This document shows, piece after piece, positions 1-6,156 of a stretch of 9,737 nucleotides of DNA. The stretch's first letter is position 1. Each line of letters starts with the position of its first letter. The notes below the pieces were generated by a model. That model saw only the letters and a list, made by a program, of their open reading frames with translations, did not search any database and was not told the origin of the DNA. Both the position numbers and the translations under genes were made by a program. Source of the DNA: CAYSLC01 sp964431545 (GTDB taxonomy: Bacteria > Desulfobacterota > Desulfobacteria > Desulfobacterales > JAABSP01); NCBI GenBank assembly GCA_964431545.1, contig CAYSLC010000202.1:1-9737 (forward strand), in the 5' to 3' direction.

Positions 1-722
1 TTGGGGCCGTCCATGAAGACCTCGGAATTGGGATCGGTGCCCGTGATATCCCCCTCCCAGTGGTCGAACTGGTATCCGGAGTTGTACTCCACCGATACAT
101 TGACCCAGACGTTCTCCGGGTAGTCCCAGCCGCAATATCCCCCGGGGCAGTAGACCTGGCCGGGGTCGGTGTAGACGTGGCCCGCCTCCTCGGGGACCGC
201 GGCCACCGTGAGGGTCTGGGGATTCTGGACCGGCACGAAAACCCCGGTGACGCTCTTGGCGGTATCCATGAAGATCTCGGTACCCGCTTCGGTGCCGGTG
301 AGATCCCCCTCCCAATGGTCGAACTGGTATCCAGAGGCGTAGGTGGCGGTGAGGTTGACCCAGACGTTCTGGGGAAACTCCCAGGAGCAATTGCCTTCCG
401 GGCAGTAGATCTCGCCCGGGGAGGAGTGGATCGTCCCCCCTGTCTCCGGCGTCGCCGCCACGGTGAGGGTCTGGGGGTTCTGGACCGGAATGAAGACCGC
501 CGTCACCGACTTTGGGCCGTCCACCACCAGGGTCTGGGCCGATTCGCCGCCGGTGAGGTCCCCCTCCCAGTGGTCGAACTGGTACCCGGAGGCGTAGGTG
601 GCGGTGAGCCAGATCTCCTCTCCCGGGTTGAATTCGGCGCCGCAAGCCCCCTCGGGGCAGTAGATCCCCTCCGGGGAGGAGTGGACGACGCCGCCCACGT
701 CGGGGGAGACGGTCACCTGGAC
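1..722 (-). repeat. 255-bp tandem coding repeats
   Basis: Nearly three in-frame copies of a 255-bp unit lie inside the secreted repeat protein. On the plus strand the landmark TGGTCGAACTGGTA begins at 61, 316 and 571, exactly 255 bp apart each time. The identical codons at this landmark in all three copies suggest recent duplication or gene conversion. The array continues past the left edge, so the copy number is unknown. The first unit after the signal peptide is the most divergent in its first half. Confidence 0.85.
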
Positions 723-812
723 GGTCTCCGCGAAGGCCCCGCCGGCCGATGAGATCCCCAAAAGGATCGTGAAAAGGATCCATGGAAGTTGGATCTTGCG
801 TCTATTTTTCAT
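1..812 (-). CDS. Secreted protein of divergent InlB-type repeats (3' end beyond window)
   Basis: The gene starts at ATG 812-810 and runs leftward off the window, so only the first 270 residues are visible. A GAGG-type ribosome binding site lies about 8 bases upstream. Residues 1-28 form a signal peptide: basic start MKNRRK, hydrophobic core, cleavage site GAFA before ETV. The mature part is a head-to-tail array of one unit in which GYQFDHWEGD recurs at residues 76, 161 and 246, an exact period of 85. Each unit also has a CPxGxC pair (Cys 52/57, 137/142, 222/227) and ends in a KSVTxVF strand. This pattern (glycine-rich turn, GYxFxxWxGD, KSVTAxF) is that of divergent InlB B-repeat domains of bacterial exported proteins. 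The paired cysteines could form a disulfide loop outside the cytoplasm (inference). It is the last visible gene of the minus-strand cluster, 67 bp after the FecR gene. Surface exposure, adhesion or matrix binding is possible but unproven. The missing C-terminus would show any anchor or further domain. Confidence 0.85.
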   Translation of the reverse strand, partial: MKNRRKIQLPWILFTILLGISSAGGAFAETVQVTVSPDVGGVVHSSPEGIYCPEGACGAEFNPGEEIWLTATYASGYQFDHWEGDLTGGESAQTLVVDGPKSVTAVFIPVQNPQTLTVAATPETGGTIHSSPGEIYCPEGNCSWEFPQNVWVNLTATYASGYQFDHWEGDLTGTEAGTEIFMDTAKSVTGVFVPVQNPQTLTVAAVPEEAGHVYTDPGQVYCPGGYCGWDYPENVWVNVSVEYNSGYQFDHWEGDITGTDPNSEVFMDGP

Positions 813-879
813 GGTCGTCCTCATTCTCGGTTGGTATTGCATACGGAGAATCCGCGAGTTTCCCCTTCACGACCCGGCT

Positions 880-2097
880 TCAGCCGCCGCGTGGGGGCCG
901 CGGAAGCTGGGGCATCAGCTCCTCGGCCTTCTCCTCGATCACCTCCTGCCGCTCCTCCTCGGCGAACTCCTCCTGGCGCAGGATCTCGTCCTCTCCCAGG
1001 ATCTCGTCGATCCCGTCCAGGTCGACCCCGCCGTAATCGACCATCTCCTCCTCCGGAGAGACCTCCTCGTAGGCAACATCCTCCATGGTCATATCGACGG
1101 TTTCGTCGACCGCCGGAAACTCCTCCACTGGCTCGGCCGCCTCCGCCCCCTCCGCGATCCCGGAACCGGTTTCGTCGGAAACCGCCGTCCCGTCCGTCCC
1201 CCCGGCCCCTTCCGACGGATCCGCGTCGACCGTCTGATCCACTTCGGAGACGCCCGGGGTGTCATCCGTTTCATCCGTACCGGCCGGCGCCGCCTCTTCC
1301 TCGCCGGCCCCGGTCCGGGTCCCGCCCCTGTCCGTTTCGGTCTCCAAATCGGCCGGCTCCGTCCCGAAATCGTCCCCGGTAACCCCCATCTCCATGATCA
1401 ACTGCTCCACCTCCTCGGGCCGGACCTGGATCACTTGGGAGGGGATGGCGTCCATCTCCACCACCGTCTGCTCGAAATCGGTGAGCAGCACCGGAGTCTC
1501 CGCCAGGGCCGCCAGACTCACCACCTCCAGGCGGGTGTCGTCCAGGGCGGTCACCTCGGTGAAATCGGCCCCGGCCCGGACGATGAAATCGGATCCCCGA
1601 ACCCCCAGGATCGCCGTCCGGGTCTTGACCTTGAACTCCGGCCTGTCGAATCCCACCATCTTTTTGATCCAGAAGCGCACCTTGCCGATCCCCATGTCGA
1701 TGAAGGAGGACCGCTCCTTTTCCGCGGGATTGTAGACCGACCGGCTGATGGTCAATCGGCTGTCGGAGGCGATGGTGATGATGCTGCCGTCATTCAGGGA
1801 GAGGCGGAGTCTGCCCCGGTCGAAGGTCCGGAGGGTATCCTGCCTGAAGAGGGGCAGCCGAGCGCGCGCCAGGTATCCGACCCGTTCCCCCGTGTGGATG
1901 ATCACCGCCTTGCCCTGGACCAGTTGGATCTTTCCCACCGGGGGGCCGGCACCCTCGCGAAAGGGTTCGGCGATGGTGATGTCATCGATGGATTCATCCC
2001 GGGCCTGGGCCGGCCCGCCGGAAAGAAGCGCCAGCAGCATGGCCGGGACCAGGAGGAGGATGCTTTTCACCAGAGCGTTTCGGCCGAGGAGAGACAT
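880..2097 (-). CDS. FecR-domain protein with acidic C-terminal tail
   Basis: This is a 405-residue exported protein. The start is ATG 2097, chosen because it has an AAGGGAG ribosome binding site 7 bases upstream and opens directly into a signal peptide (residues 1-32, hydrophobic core 12-27, cleavage site PAQA before RDE). An upstream extension is open in this frame but overlaps the preceding gene and has no such signals. Residues about 56-230 form a FecR domain: VQGKAVI near 60-66, LRLSLNDGSIITI near 97-109, and the typical TAILGVRGSDFIV at 161-173. Residues about 240-395 are low-complexity and rich in Glu, Asp, Thr and Gly, probably disordered, and end in a proline-rich PRPPRGG. Classical FecR is a membrane sensor that passes an outer-membrane signal to a sigma factor. 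No sigma factor or internal membrane helix is seen here, so this belongs to the stand-alone periplasmic FecR-domain group, whose role is mostly unknown. It lies 32 bp after the TPR/barrel gene, so the two products are likely made together. Confidence 0.88.
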   Translation of the reverse strand: MSLLGRNALVKSILLLVPAMLLALLSGGPAQARDESIDDITIAEPFREGAGPPVGKIQLVQGKAVIIHTGERVGYLARARLPLFRQDTLRTFDRGRLRLSLNDGSIITIASDSRLTISRSVYNPAEKERSSFIDMGIGKVRFWIKKMVGFDRPEFKVKTRTAILGVRGSDFIVRAGADFTEVTALDDTRLEVVSLAALAETPVLLTDFEQTVVEMDAIPSQVIQVRPEEVEQLIMEMGVTGDDFGTEPADLETETDRGGTRTGAGEEEAAPAGTDETDDTPGVSEVDQTVDADPSEGAGGTDGTAVSDETGSGIAEGAEAAEPVEEFPAVDETVDMTMEDVAYEEVSPEEEMVDYGGVDLDGIDEILGEDEILRQEEFAEEERQEVIEEKAEELMPQLPRPPRGG

Positions 2098-2104
2098 GGT
2101 TTTT

Positions 2105-2111
2105 CTCCCTT
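2105..2111 (-). promoter_or_regulatory. Ribosome binding site fixing the FecR-protein start
   Basis: AAGGGAG on the minus strand lies 7 bases before ATG 2097, in the short gap after the barrel gene. It decides the start against a 111-residue in-frame extension that overlaps the upstream gene and lacks any export signal. Confidence 0.7.
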
Positions 2112-2129
2112 TTGGTACTTGGTCGTGTT

Positions 2130-3581
2130 TCAGAACCGGGACTTCACGGACAGCTCCACCGTGTTCTTCTCGTACTCGTTCACATCGGAATCGTTCCGGG
2201 TATAGTCGTAATCGACGGTCAGGGTCAGCCATTCCTGGAGCAGATCCTTTTCCAGAGAGGCGGAGATCGAGTATTTCTGGTCCTCCCGGTCCCCCGCGTC
2301 GTAGTCCTGGAAGTGGTACCGGCCGGTCAATCCAAAGGCGGACTCCCACGGCAGCCCCACCGACACCCCGGCCTTGGCCAGGTACTTGCCGTACGATTTC
2401 ACGTCCGCATCGGCGTCGTTGTCCTCCCACCCCAGCCCGCCGAAGAGGTAGGTCCGCTCCCCCAGGGTGCGATAGAGATCGATCAGCACCTCGTGGGCGC
2501 GGCCGTCGCTGGCGTCGATCTCGTAATCGTTGAAGTAGAGCCCGTAGGCGAGCCGGAGAGTGGTCCGGTCCCCCATCCGCCAGGCCACCTCCGGCCGGAT
2601 CAGGTGGCGCATCAGGAAGTCCCGGCCGTCCAGACGATAGTAGCTGGGGGCATAGTCGAGTCCAAAGGTAAGCGTCTTCCGCTTGTACTTCATGTAGAGG
2701 GTCCCTGTGGCGCCCACCATGTCGTTTTCCGTGAGATCCCGGTGGAAGGTGTTGTACTGGCTGTACCCCAGGCCCATGCGGAAGCGGTCCCGCCGAAACA
2801 GGTCCCCCCGGAGCCAGAAGAAGCCCTTCCAGAGGAAATCGTCCTCATCGGTGGGGGTGGGATCGTCCGGGGCGGTCAAAAGGACGTTGTCATCATATTG
2901 GTAGCCCGCCTTGAGGTAGATTGCGTAGGGTTTTTCCGCCTTCCGGCGATCGGCGACGGCCCGGAGCCATTTTTCGGCGTGCCCCCGGAGGCGCTCGGAA
3001 TCGGTCTGGTCCCGGACATACCGGAACCGCTCCATCGCCCCGTCGACATCCCCGGTCTTGAGCCGGCAGACCCCGGCATAGAAGGCGGCATCGTCCGCAA
3101 GGGGCCGGCTCAATTCTCCGGCCGTCTCGAAGTGGGGGAGGGCGTCTTTATATTCACCGCCCTTGAACAGGCTGAGCCCCCGATAAAACCGGGGCCGAGG
3201 ATCCCCGGGAGACTCAGCGGCCGCGGCGGCGAACAGACGGGCGGCCTCCTCGTACCGGGTCATCCGGTAGTAGAGGAGGGCGGTATCAAAGGCGAGGCCG
3301 GGCAGGTCGGACCGGAGGCGTCTCGCCCTTTCAAAGGCGGATCGCGCTTCCTCATACCGTTCCATCTCCATGAGGGTCTTGCCCAGGTAGTAGGCGTAAC
3401 CCGGATTGTCGGGATTCAGGGAGAGTGCCTTGCGGAAGTTGGCTTCGGCCCCCTGGTAATCTTTATCCTCGTAGGCGAAAACGCCCAGATCGAAATAGGC
3501 CTGTCCGCTCTCCCGCGCCAAAGTGAATCCGCATGGGAGCAGGATCAGAATCATGACCCAAGCCGCTGTGATCCGTCGCAT
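2130..3581 (-). CDS. TPR plus outer-membrane beta-barrel protein
   Basis: This is a 483-residue protein starting at ATG 3581 with AGGGG about 6 bases upstream. Residues 1-22 are a signal peptide (core VMILILLP, likely cut after TLA). Cys 17 does not sit in a proper lipobox. Residues about 24-215 are tetratricopeptide repeats with the usual pattern (AYFDLGVFAYEDKDYQGAEA, AYYLGKTLMEMERYEEA, RFYRGLSLFKGGEYKDAL, AFYAGVCRLKTGDVDGAM). From about 219 to the end the sequence turns to alternating aromatic and hydrophobic strands with Asp/Asn turns, beginning YLKAGYQYDDNV, and the last residue is Phe, as is typical of outer-membrane barrels handled by BAM. The order (signal, TPR, barrel) and length resemble Slam/DUF560-type translocons, but I cannot see specific homology and it may belong to another TPR-barrel family. 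It is the first gene after the leader and terminator at 3616-3740, and the FecR and repeat-protein genes follow it. Confidence 0.85.
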   Translation of the reverse strand: MRRITAAWVMILILLPCGFTLARESGQAYFDLGVFAYEDKDYQGAEANFRKALSLNPDNPGYAYYLGKTLMEMERYEEARSAFERARRLRSDLPGLAFDTALLYYRMTRYEEAARLFAAAAAESPGDPRPRFYRGLSLFKGGEYKDALPHFETAGELSRPLADDAAFYAGVCRLKTGDVDGAMERFRYVRDQTDSERLRGHAEKWLRAVADRRKAEKPYAIYLKAGYQYDDNVLLTAPDDPTPTDEDDFLWKGFFWLRGDLFRRDRFRMGLGYSQYNTFHRDLTENDMVGATGTLYMKYKRKTLTFGLDYAPSYYRLDGRDFLMRHLIRPEVAWRMGDRTTLRLAYGLYFNDYEIDASDGRAHEVLIDLYRTLGERTYLFGGLGWEDNDADADVKSYGKYLAKAGVSVGLPWESAFGLTGRYHFQDYDAGDREDQKYSISASLEKDLLQEWLTLTVDYDYTRNDSDVNEYEKNTVELSVKSRF

Positions 3582-3615
3582 GGCAATCCCCTGTCGTGGT
3601 CGGTTCCCCGGAAAC

Positions 3616-3652
3616 AAAAAAAGCCCTGTGTCCATCTTCTGGAACCAGAGCT
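3616..3652 (-). terminator. Intrinsic terminator upstream of the TPR/barrel gene
   Basis: On the minus strand, AGCTCTG (3652-3646) can pair with CAGGGCT (3628-3622), giving 7 bp with one G-U. An inner TCCA/TGGA stem (3643-3640 with 3634-3631) closes a GAAGA loop. A run of six T (3621-3616) follows immediately. This is a normal Rho-independent layout. It lies downstream of a promoter-like site and only 34 bp before ATG 3581. It may therefore act as an attenuator of the following genes, or simply end transcription of the upstream membrane-TPR gene. Confidence 0.6.
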
Positions 3653-3740
3653 GTGGTTGGTGCGGCCACCATCCTCGATGATCTCCGTCTTGCTTCGGGG
3701 TCGTCGATGATCTTTCCCGTGCCTGCCTTTTTGCTTTTTC
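3616..3740 (-). promoter_or_regulatory. Structured 5' leader, candidate attenuator
   Basis: This is the stretch between the likely transcription start (near 3740) and the terminator. Besides the terminator it can form a UGGUG-gccg-CACCA hairpin (3671-3667 with 3662-3658), a small CCG/CGG hairpin, and an AACCA-cagcuc-UGGUU hairpin (3658-3654 with 3647-3643). The last of these uses bases of the terminator's 5' arm and would exclude it. A 13-base motif occurs twice, 29 bp apart (3713-3701 and 3684-3672, 12 of 13 identical), and the second copy could fold with the next GATGGT. I compared it by eye with the conserved cores of the c-di-GMP-I (GEMM), c-di-GMP-II, SAM and TPP riboswitches and see no match. 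A ligand or protein sensor is inference only. Confidence 0.4.
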
Positions 3741-3746
3741 CGAATC

Positions 3747-3776
3747 AGTATTGGCCGATTTTATCTCGATTGTCAA
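3747..3776 (-). promoter_or_regulatory. Sigma70-type promoter for the barrel/FecR/repeat-protein genes
   Basis: On the minus strand there is a perfect -35 box TTGACA (3776-3771), an 18-base AT-rich spacer and a -10-like AATACT (3752-3747). The predicted start of transcription is near 3740, about 160 bases before ATG 3581. The site lies 31 bp after the stop of the upstream membrane-TPR gene, so the three downstream genes may be transcribed independently of it. Confidence 0.5.
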
Positions 3777-3807
3777 TGCAGAAGGAACCCATGGAGAAGA
3801 ATCGTCC

Positions 3808-5934
3808 TCACGGCGCCGGCGGACCCTCCAGAATTTCGAGGAGATCCCCCGCGCGCCGGGTCTCGGGATGGTCCGGCCCCCGAAGGGCGTCGAGCATGTC
3901 CCGGGCCTCCCGAAGGTATCGGACCGCCGCCGCGTTTCGTCCCTGTTCCGCCGCATACGCCCCCAGCTGATACAGCCCCGCGGCCACGTCGGCGTTGACG
4001 TATCCGCGGTTGCCGGCCAGCCAGGTTTTAAGGGCGTCGGCCAGCCGTTCAGCCAGGTCCTCCAGGCGGGGGGAGAGATCGGGGTCATAGTGGGGGTTCC
4101 AGGGCCCGTCGCCGGGATCGGGACCGGTTTCCGGCGTCGCGCCGCCGGCGTCGCGCCGGAGGGCCAGCGCCCGTGCCAGCGGTTCGACGATCGCTTCCGC
4201 CCGCCCCCCCATCAGATGGCGGGCGGCTCCCACCTCGTAGTAGATCCGCGCCAGGGCCGGGTGGTCCGGCCCGACGATCCCGACCAAATGATCCAGCTCG
4301 GCGGTCAGGTAATCGAGCCCCCACGGCTGGCCCCGCGCCAACAGGGCCGAGCCCAAGGGGTACCGGACCCGCTCGGGATGGGCCGCCTCCGCCTTTCCCA
4401 GAAACCGGACCGCCCGCTTGTAAGTCCCGGTCCGGTAATGGCCGAGGCCCAGCTTCAGATAGACGGCGGCCGGCTCCGGCCAAGCCGCTTCGAAGGCCTC
4501 TTCACCGGCGGAGAGAGCCCTTTCGAAGGATGCGATCATCCGGCGATCGTCCCCCAGCTTCTCGTGGGCCAGCCCCTGGTGGACCGCAAGGTCGATGGCG
4601 ACCGGATCGGCGGGATTCACAAGGCCGCCCCCGGCCGCCTCCGCCTTTTGGAACCACGTCACCGCCGAAGCGTAATCGTTCTTGAGGAAATGGAGGACCC
4701 CCAGATCCCGCCGGACCGCCAGTCCATCCATGGGCCGCGCTTCGGAGGCCGCCGCCAAGAGGCCGAGGGCCCGGGTCAGGTGGACGTCCGAGGTCGAAAG
4801 GTCCCCCGCGTGAAGAGAAGCCAGGCCGATGTGGCGGTGGATGGCGGCGATCTCGGCGTTCCCGGCGGATGGGTCGCCGCCCCGGATCGCCAGGGCCCGG
4901 CCCAAATGGTCCAGGGCCTTGTCGCCATCCCCCCGCTTCAGGTGGGCGATCCCGAGCCTGTAGTGCCCGGATCCCACCGACGGGTGGTCCTCGCCGCGCC
5001 GCCGGATCCGGATCTCCAGGGCCCGCTCGAACTCTCCAACGGCGGCGTCCGTCCGCCCCTCCTTCCAGGCCGCCTCCGCCCGTCGCTCGTGGTGGGCCAC
5101 CAGGGTCTCGACGTTGCCGAGTTCCACCCGGACGACCCAGGCGAAGAGTCCGGCGGCGGCCGCCACGGTGAGTCCGATGGCCAGGTACCGGTTGAGGAAC
5201 CGCAGCCCCTGGAGCCCGTCGGTGAGATGGAGGAGCCCCGAGCCGTAAAAATAGGTCAACGTCACCGCCGTGGGCAGGGGGTAGGCGAAGCGGCCGATCA
5301 TATAGAGGATGGGGACCATCAGGACGATCCCGGCCAGGTGGACCGGGCCTACCTGCCGGTCGCTCATCTGGTCGGCCAGGGGATCGATATCCCCCACCTT
5401 GCCGGCGAACCAGGTCAGGAGGAAGGTGATCAGGGTCCGCCCCGCCACCAGCAGGAGAATGGTCCGGTTGACCGTCCCGATCAACCGGTCCTCGACCCCC
5501 AGTCCCTCCCCGATCCGGCCCAGGAGAAAGGCCGGAAGGTCGGCGTCGGTGAGAAGCCCCAATTCGGGCCGGAGGACCTCCACCCAGAGGGCCAGAAGGG
5601 AGGCCGCCGACAGGGTGAGATAGAAGAGGTAGGCGAAGAGGCGCTTCTCGGTCCGGGAGAGGGGTTCGGCCGATCCGGCCATCCGGGTCAGCCCGGCGGC
5701 GACCCGGCAGACCCCCCGGAAAAACGCCACGGCCCAGACCGCCGCCAGAAGCCCCAGCACCACGCCCGCCGGACCGGCAAAGGCGAAGACGGCCAGGGAG
5801 AACGCCGCGCCCTTGAAAACGGGAACGGCGTACTCCACCAGCACCAGGGCGAAGGTGAGGGACAGGATCAGGACCTCGCGTTCCGAGAACGGAGGGAGCA
5901 GAAGGTTCTTGATGAATGCGGCGGTCTTTTCCAT
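3808..5934 (-). CDS. Polytopic membrane protein with C-terminal TPR domain
   Basis: The product has 708 residues from ATG 5934. I prefer this start over an in-frame extension reaching to about 6075 because MEKTAAFIKN leads straight into the membrane region, whereas the extension is Arg/Pro/Gly-rich and unlike a protein. The ribosome binding site is weak (GGA about 8 bases upstream). Residues about 21-270 hold six or seven hydrophobic segments (near 21-38, 43-72, 98-120, 157-178, 198-214, 220-237, 249-268). Residues about 275-705 are TPRs of the kinesin-light-chain style, seen from RGEDHPSV near 313, VGPDHPAL near 554 and RGPDHPET near 685, each linked to ALAI/ALALRR helices. TPR domains bind other proteins, so this may be an inner-membrane scaffold. 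Membrane orientation and partners are unknown and I recognise no catalytic motif. It lies upstream of and in the same direction as the barrel/FecR genes, and a role in the same envelope system is plausible from position alone. Confidence 0.82.
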   Translation of the reverse strand: MEKTAAFIKNLLLPPFSEREVLILSLTFALVLVEYAVPVFKGAAFSLAVFAFAGPAGVVLGLLAAVWAVAFFRGVCRVAAGLTRMAGSAEPLSRTEKRLFAYLFYLTLSAASLLALWVEVLRPELGLLTDADLPAFLLGRIGEGLGVEDRLIGTVNRTILLLVAGRTLITFLLTWFAGKVGDIDPLADQMSDRQVGPVHLAGIVLMVPILYMIGRFAYPLPTAVTLTYFYGSGLLHLTDGLQGLRFLNRYLAIGLTVAAAAGLFAWVVRVELGNVETLVAHHERRAEAAWKEGRTDAAVGEFERALEIRIRRRGEDHPSVGSGHYRLGIAHLKRGDGDKALDHLGRALAIRGGDPSAGNAEIAAIHRHIGLASLHAGDLSTSDVHLTRALGLLAAASEARPMDGLAVRRDLGVLHFLKNDYASAVTWFQKAEAAGGGLVNPADPVAIDLAVHQGLAHEKLGDDRRMIASFERALSAGEEAFEAAWPEPAAVYLKLGLGHYRTGTYKRAVRFLGKAEAAHPERVRYPLGSALLARGQPWGLDYLTAELDHLVGIVGPDHPALARIYYEVGAARHLMGGRAEAIVEPLARALALRRDAGGATPETGPDPGDGPWNPHYDPDLSPRLEDLAERLADALKTWLAGNRGYVNADVAAGLYQLGAYAAEQGRNAAAVRYLREARDMLDALRGPDHPETRRAGDLLEILEGPPAP

Positions 5935-5978
5935 GGGGGTTCCGGTTGCCGTTCGGAAAGGACATCGGGCAAAGAGCC

Positions 5979-6005
5979 GGACCGGGTCGGTTCCCGGCCC
6001 GGTCC
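5979..6005 (-). other. Strong inverted repeat in leader of the membrane-TPR gene
   Basis: Arms GGACCGGG (5979-5986) and CCCGGTCC (5998-6005) are perfect 8-bp complements around an 11-base spacer that could add three more G-C pairs. No T-run follows on either strand, so it is not a normal terminator. It lies 45-71 bp upstream of ATG 5934. It could be an RNA hairpin in that gene's 5' untranslated region or a palindromic protein-binding site in the divergent promoter region. Confidence 0.45.
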
Positions 6006-6086
6006 TCCCGTCACGCGGCTCCAGAGTCCCTTCAGTATCCGGGTTCGAAAGCGGATTGTAAAGGGCCTTTTGCAACGGCCGCCGTG

Positions 6087-6115
6087 TTGACCGCAGGAAC
6101 GCTTTCCTTTATAAC
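6087..6115 (+). promoter_or_regulatory. Sigma70-type promoter for hydrolase and uup
   Basis: TTGACC (6087-6092), a 17-base spacer and TATAAC (6110-6115) match the -35/-10 consensus at five of six positions each with ideal spacing. Transcription would start near 6122, giving a leader of about 35 bases before ATG 6157. The TGGAGG ribosome binding site (6145-6150) follows with 6 bases to the start codon. Confidence 0.7.
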
Positions 6116-6156
6116 GCCCGCAAAGATCATGGACCCCGAACCAATGGAGGCGACGG

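Noticed and set aside
1..722. CRISPR array or noncoding tandem repeat
   Set aside because: The unit is 255 bp, in frame and encodes a consistent protein repeat, with no short repeat/spacer pattern.
2098..2430. 111-residue N-terminal extension of the FecR protein
   Set aside because: It overlaps the barrel gene in another frame, has no export signal, and ATG 2097 has both a good ribosome binding site and a signal peptide.
3616..3740. c-di-GMP-I (GEMM) riboswitch
   Set aside because: AAAAAGGCAGGC and a nearby GAAA look suggestive, but the conserved GACGCAAAGCC core and the tetraloop-receptor stem pair are not present by eye. A covariance search is needed to exclude a divergent form.
3582..4088. 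169-residue N-terminal extension of the TPR/barrel protein
   Set aside because: It would run through the terminator and promoter and into the end of the upstream gene. ATG 3581 begins a clear signal peptide.
6040..6078. Minus-strand promoter for the membrane-TPR gene using TACAAT (6061-6056)
   Set aside because: The -10-like box is good, but no -35 hexamer is found at 16-18 bp. The nearest TTGCAA is too close, so it is too weak to call.
3751..6090. A 779-codon plus-strand open frame opposite the membrane-TPR gene, and similar long plus-strand frames at 769-2205 and 2112-3710
   Set aside because: The minus-strand products have signal peptides, membrane segments, TPRs or FecR motifs. The plus-strand translations are Pro/Gly/Arg-rich without domains, as expected for antisense of GC-rich genes.
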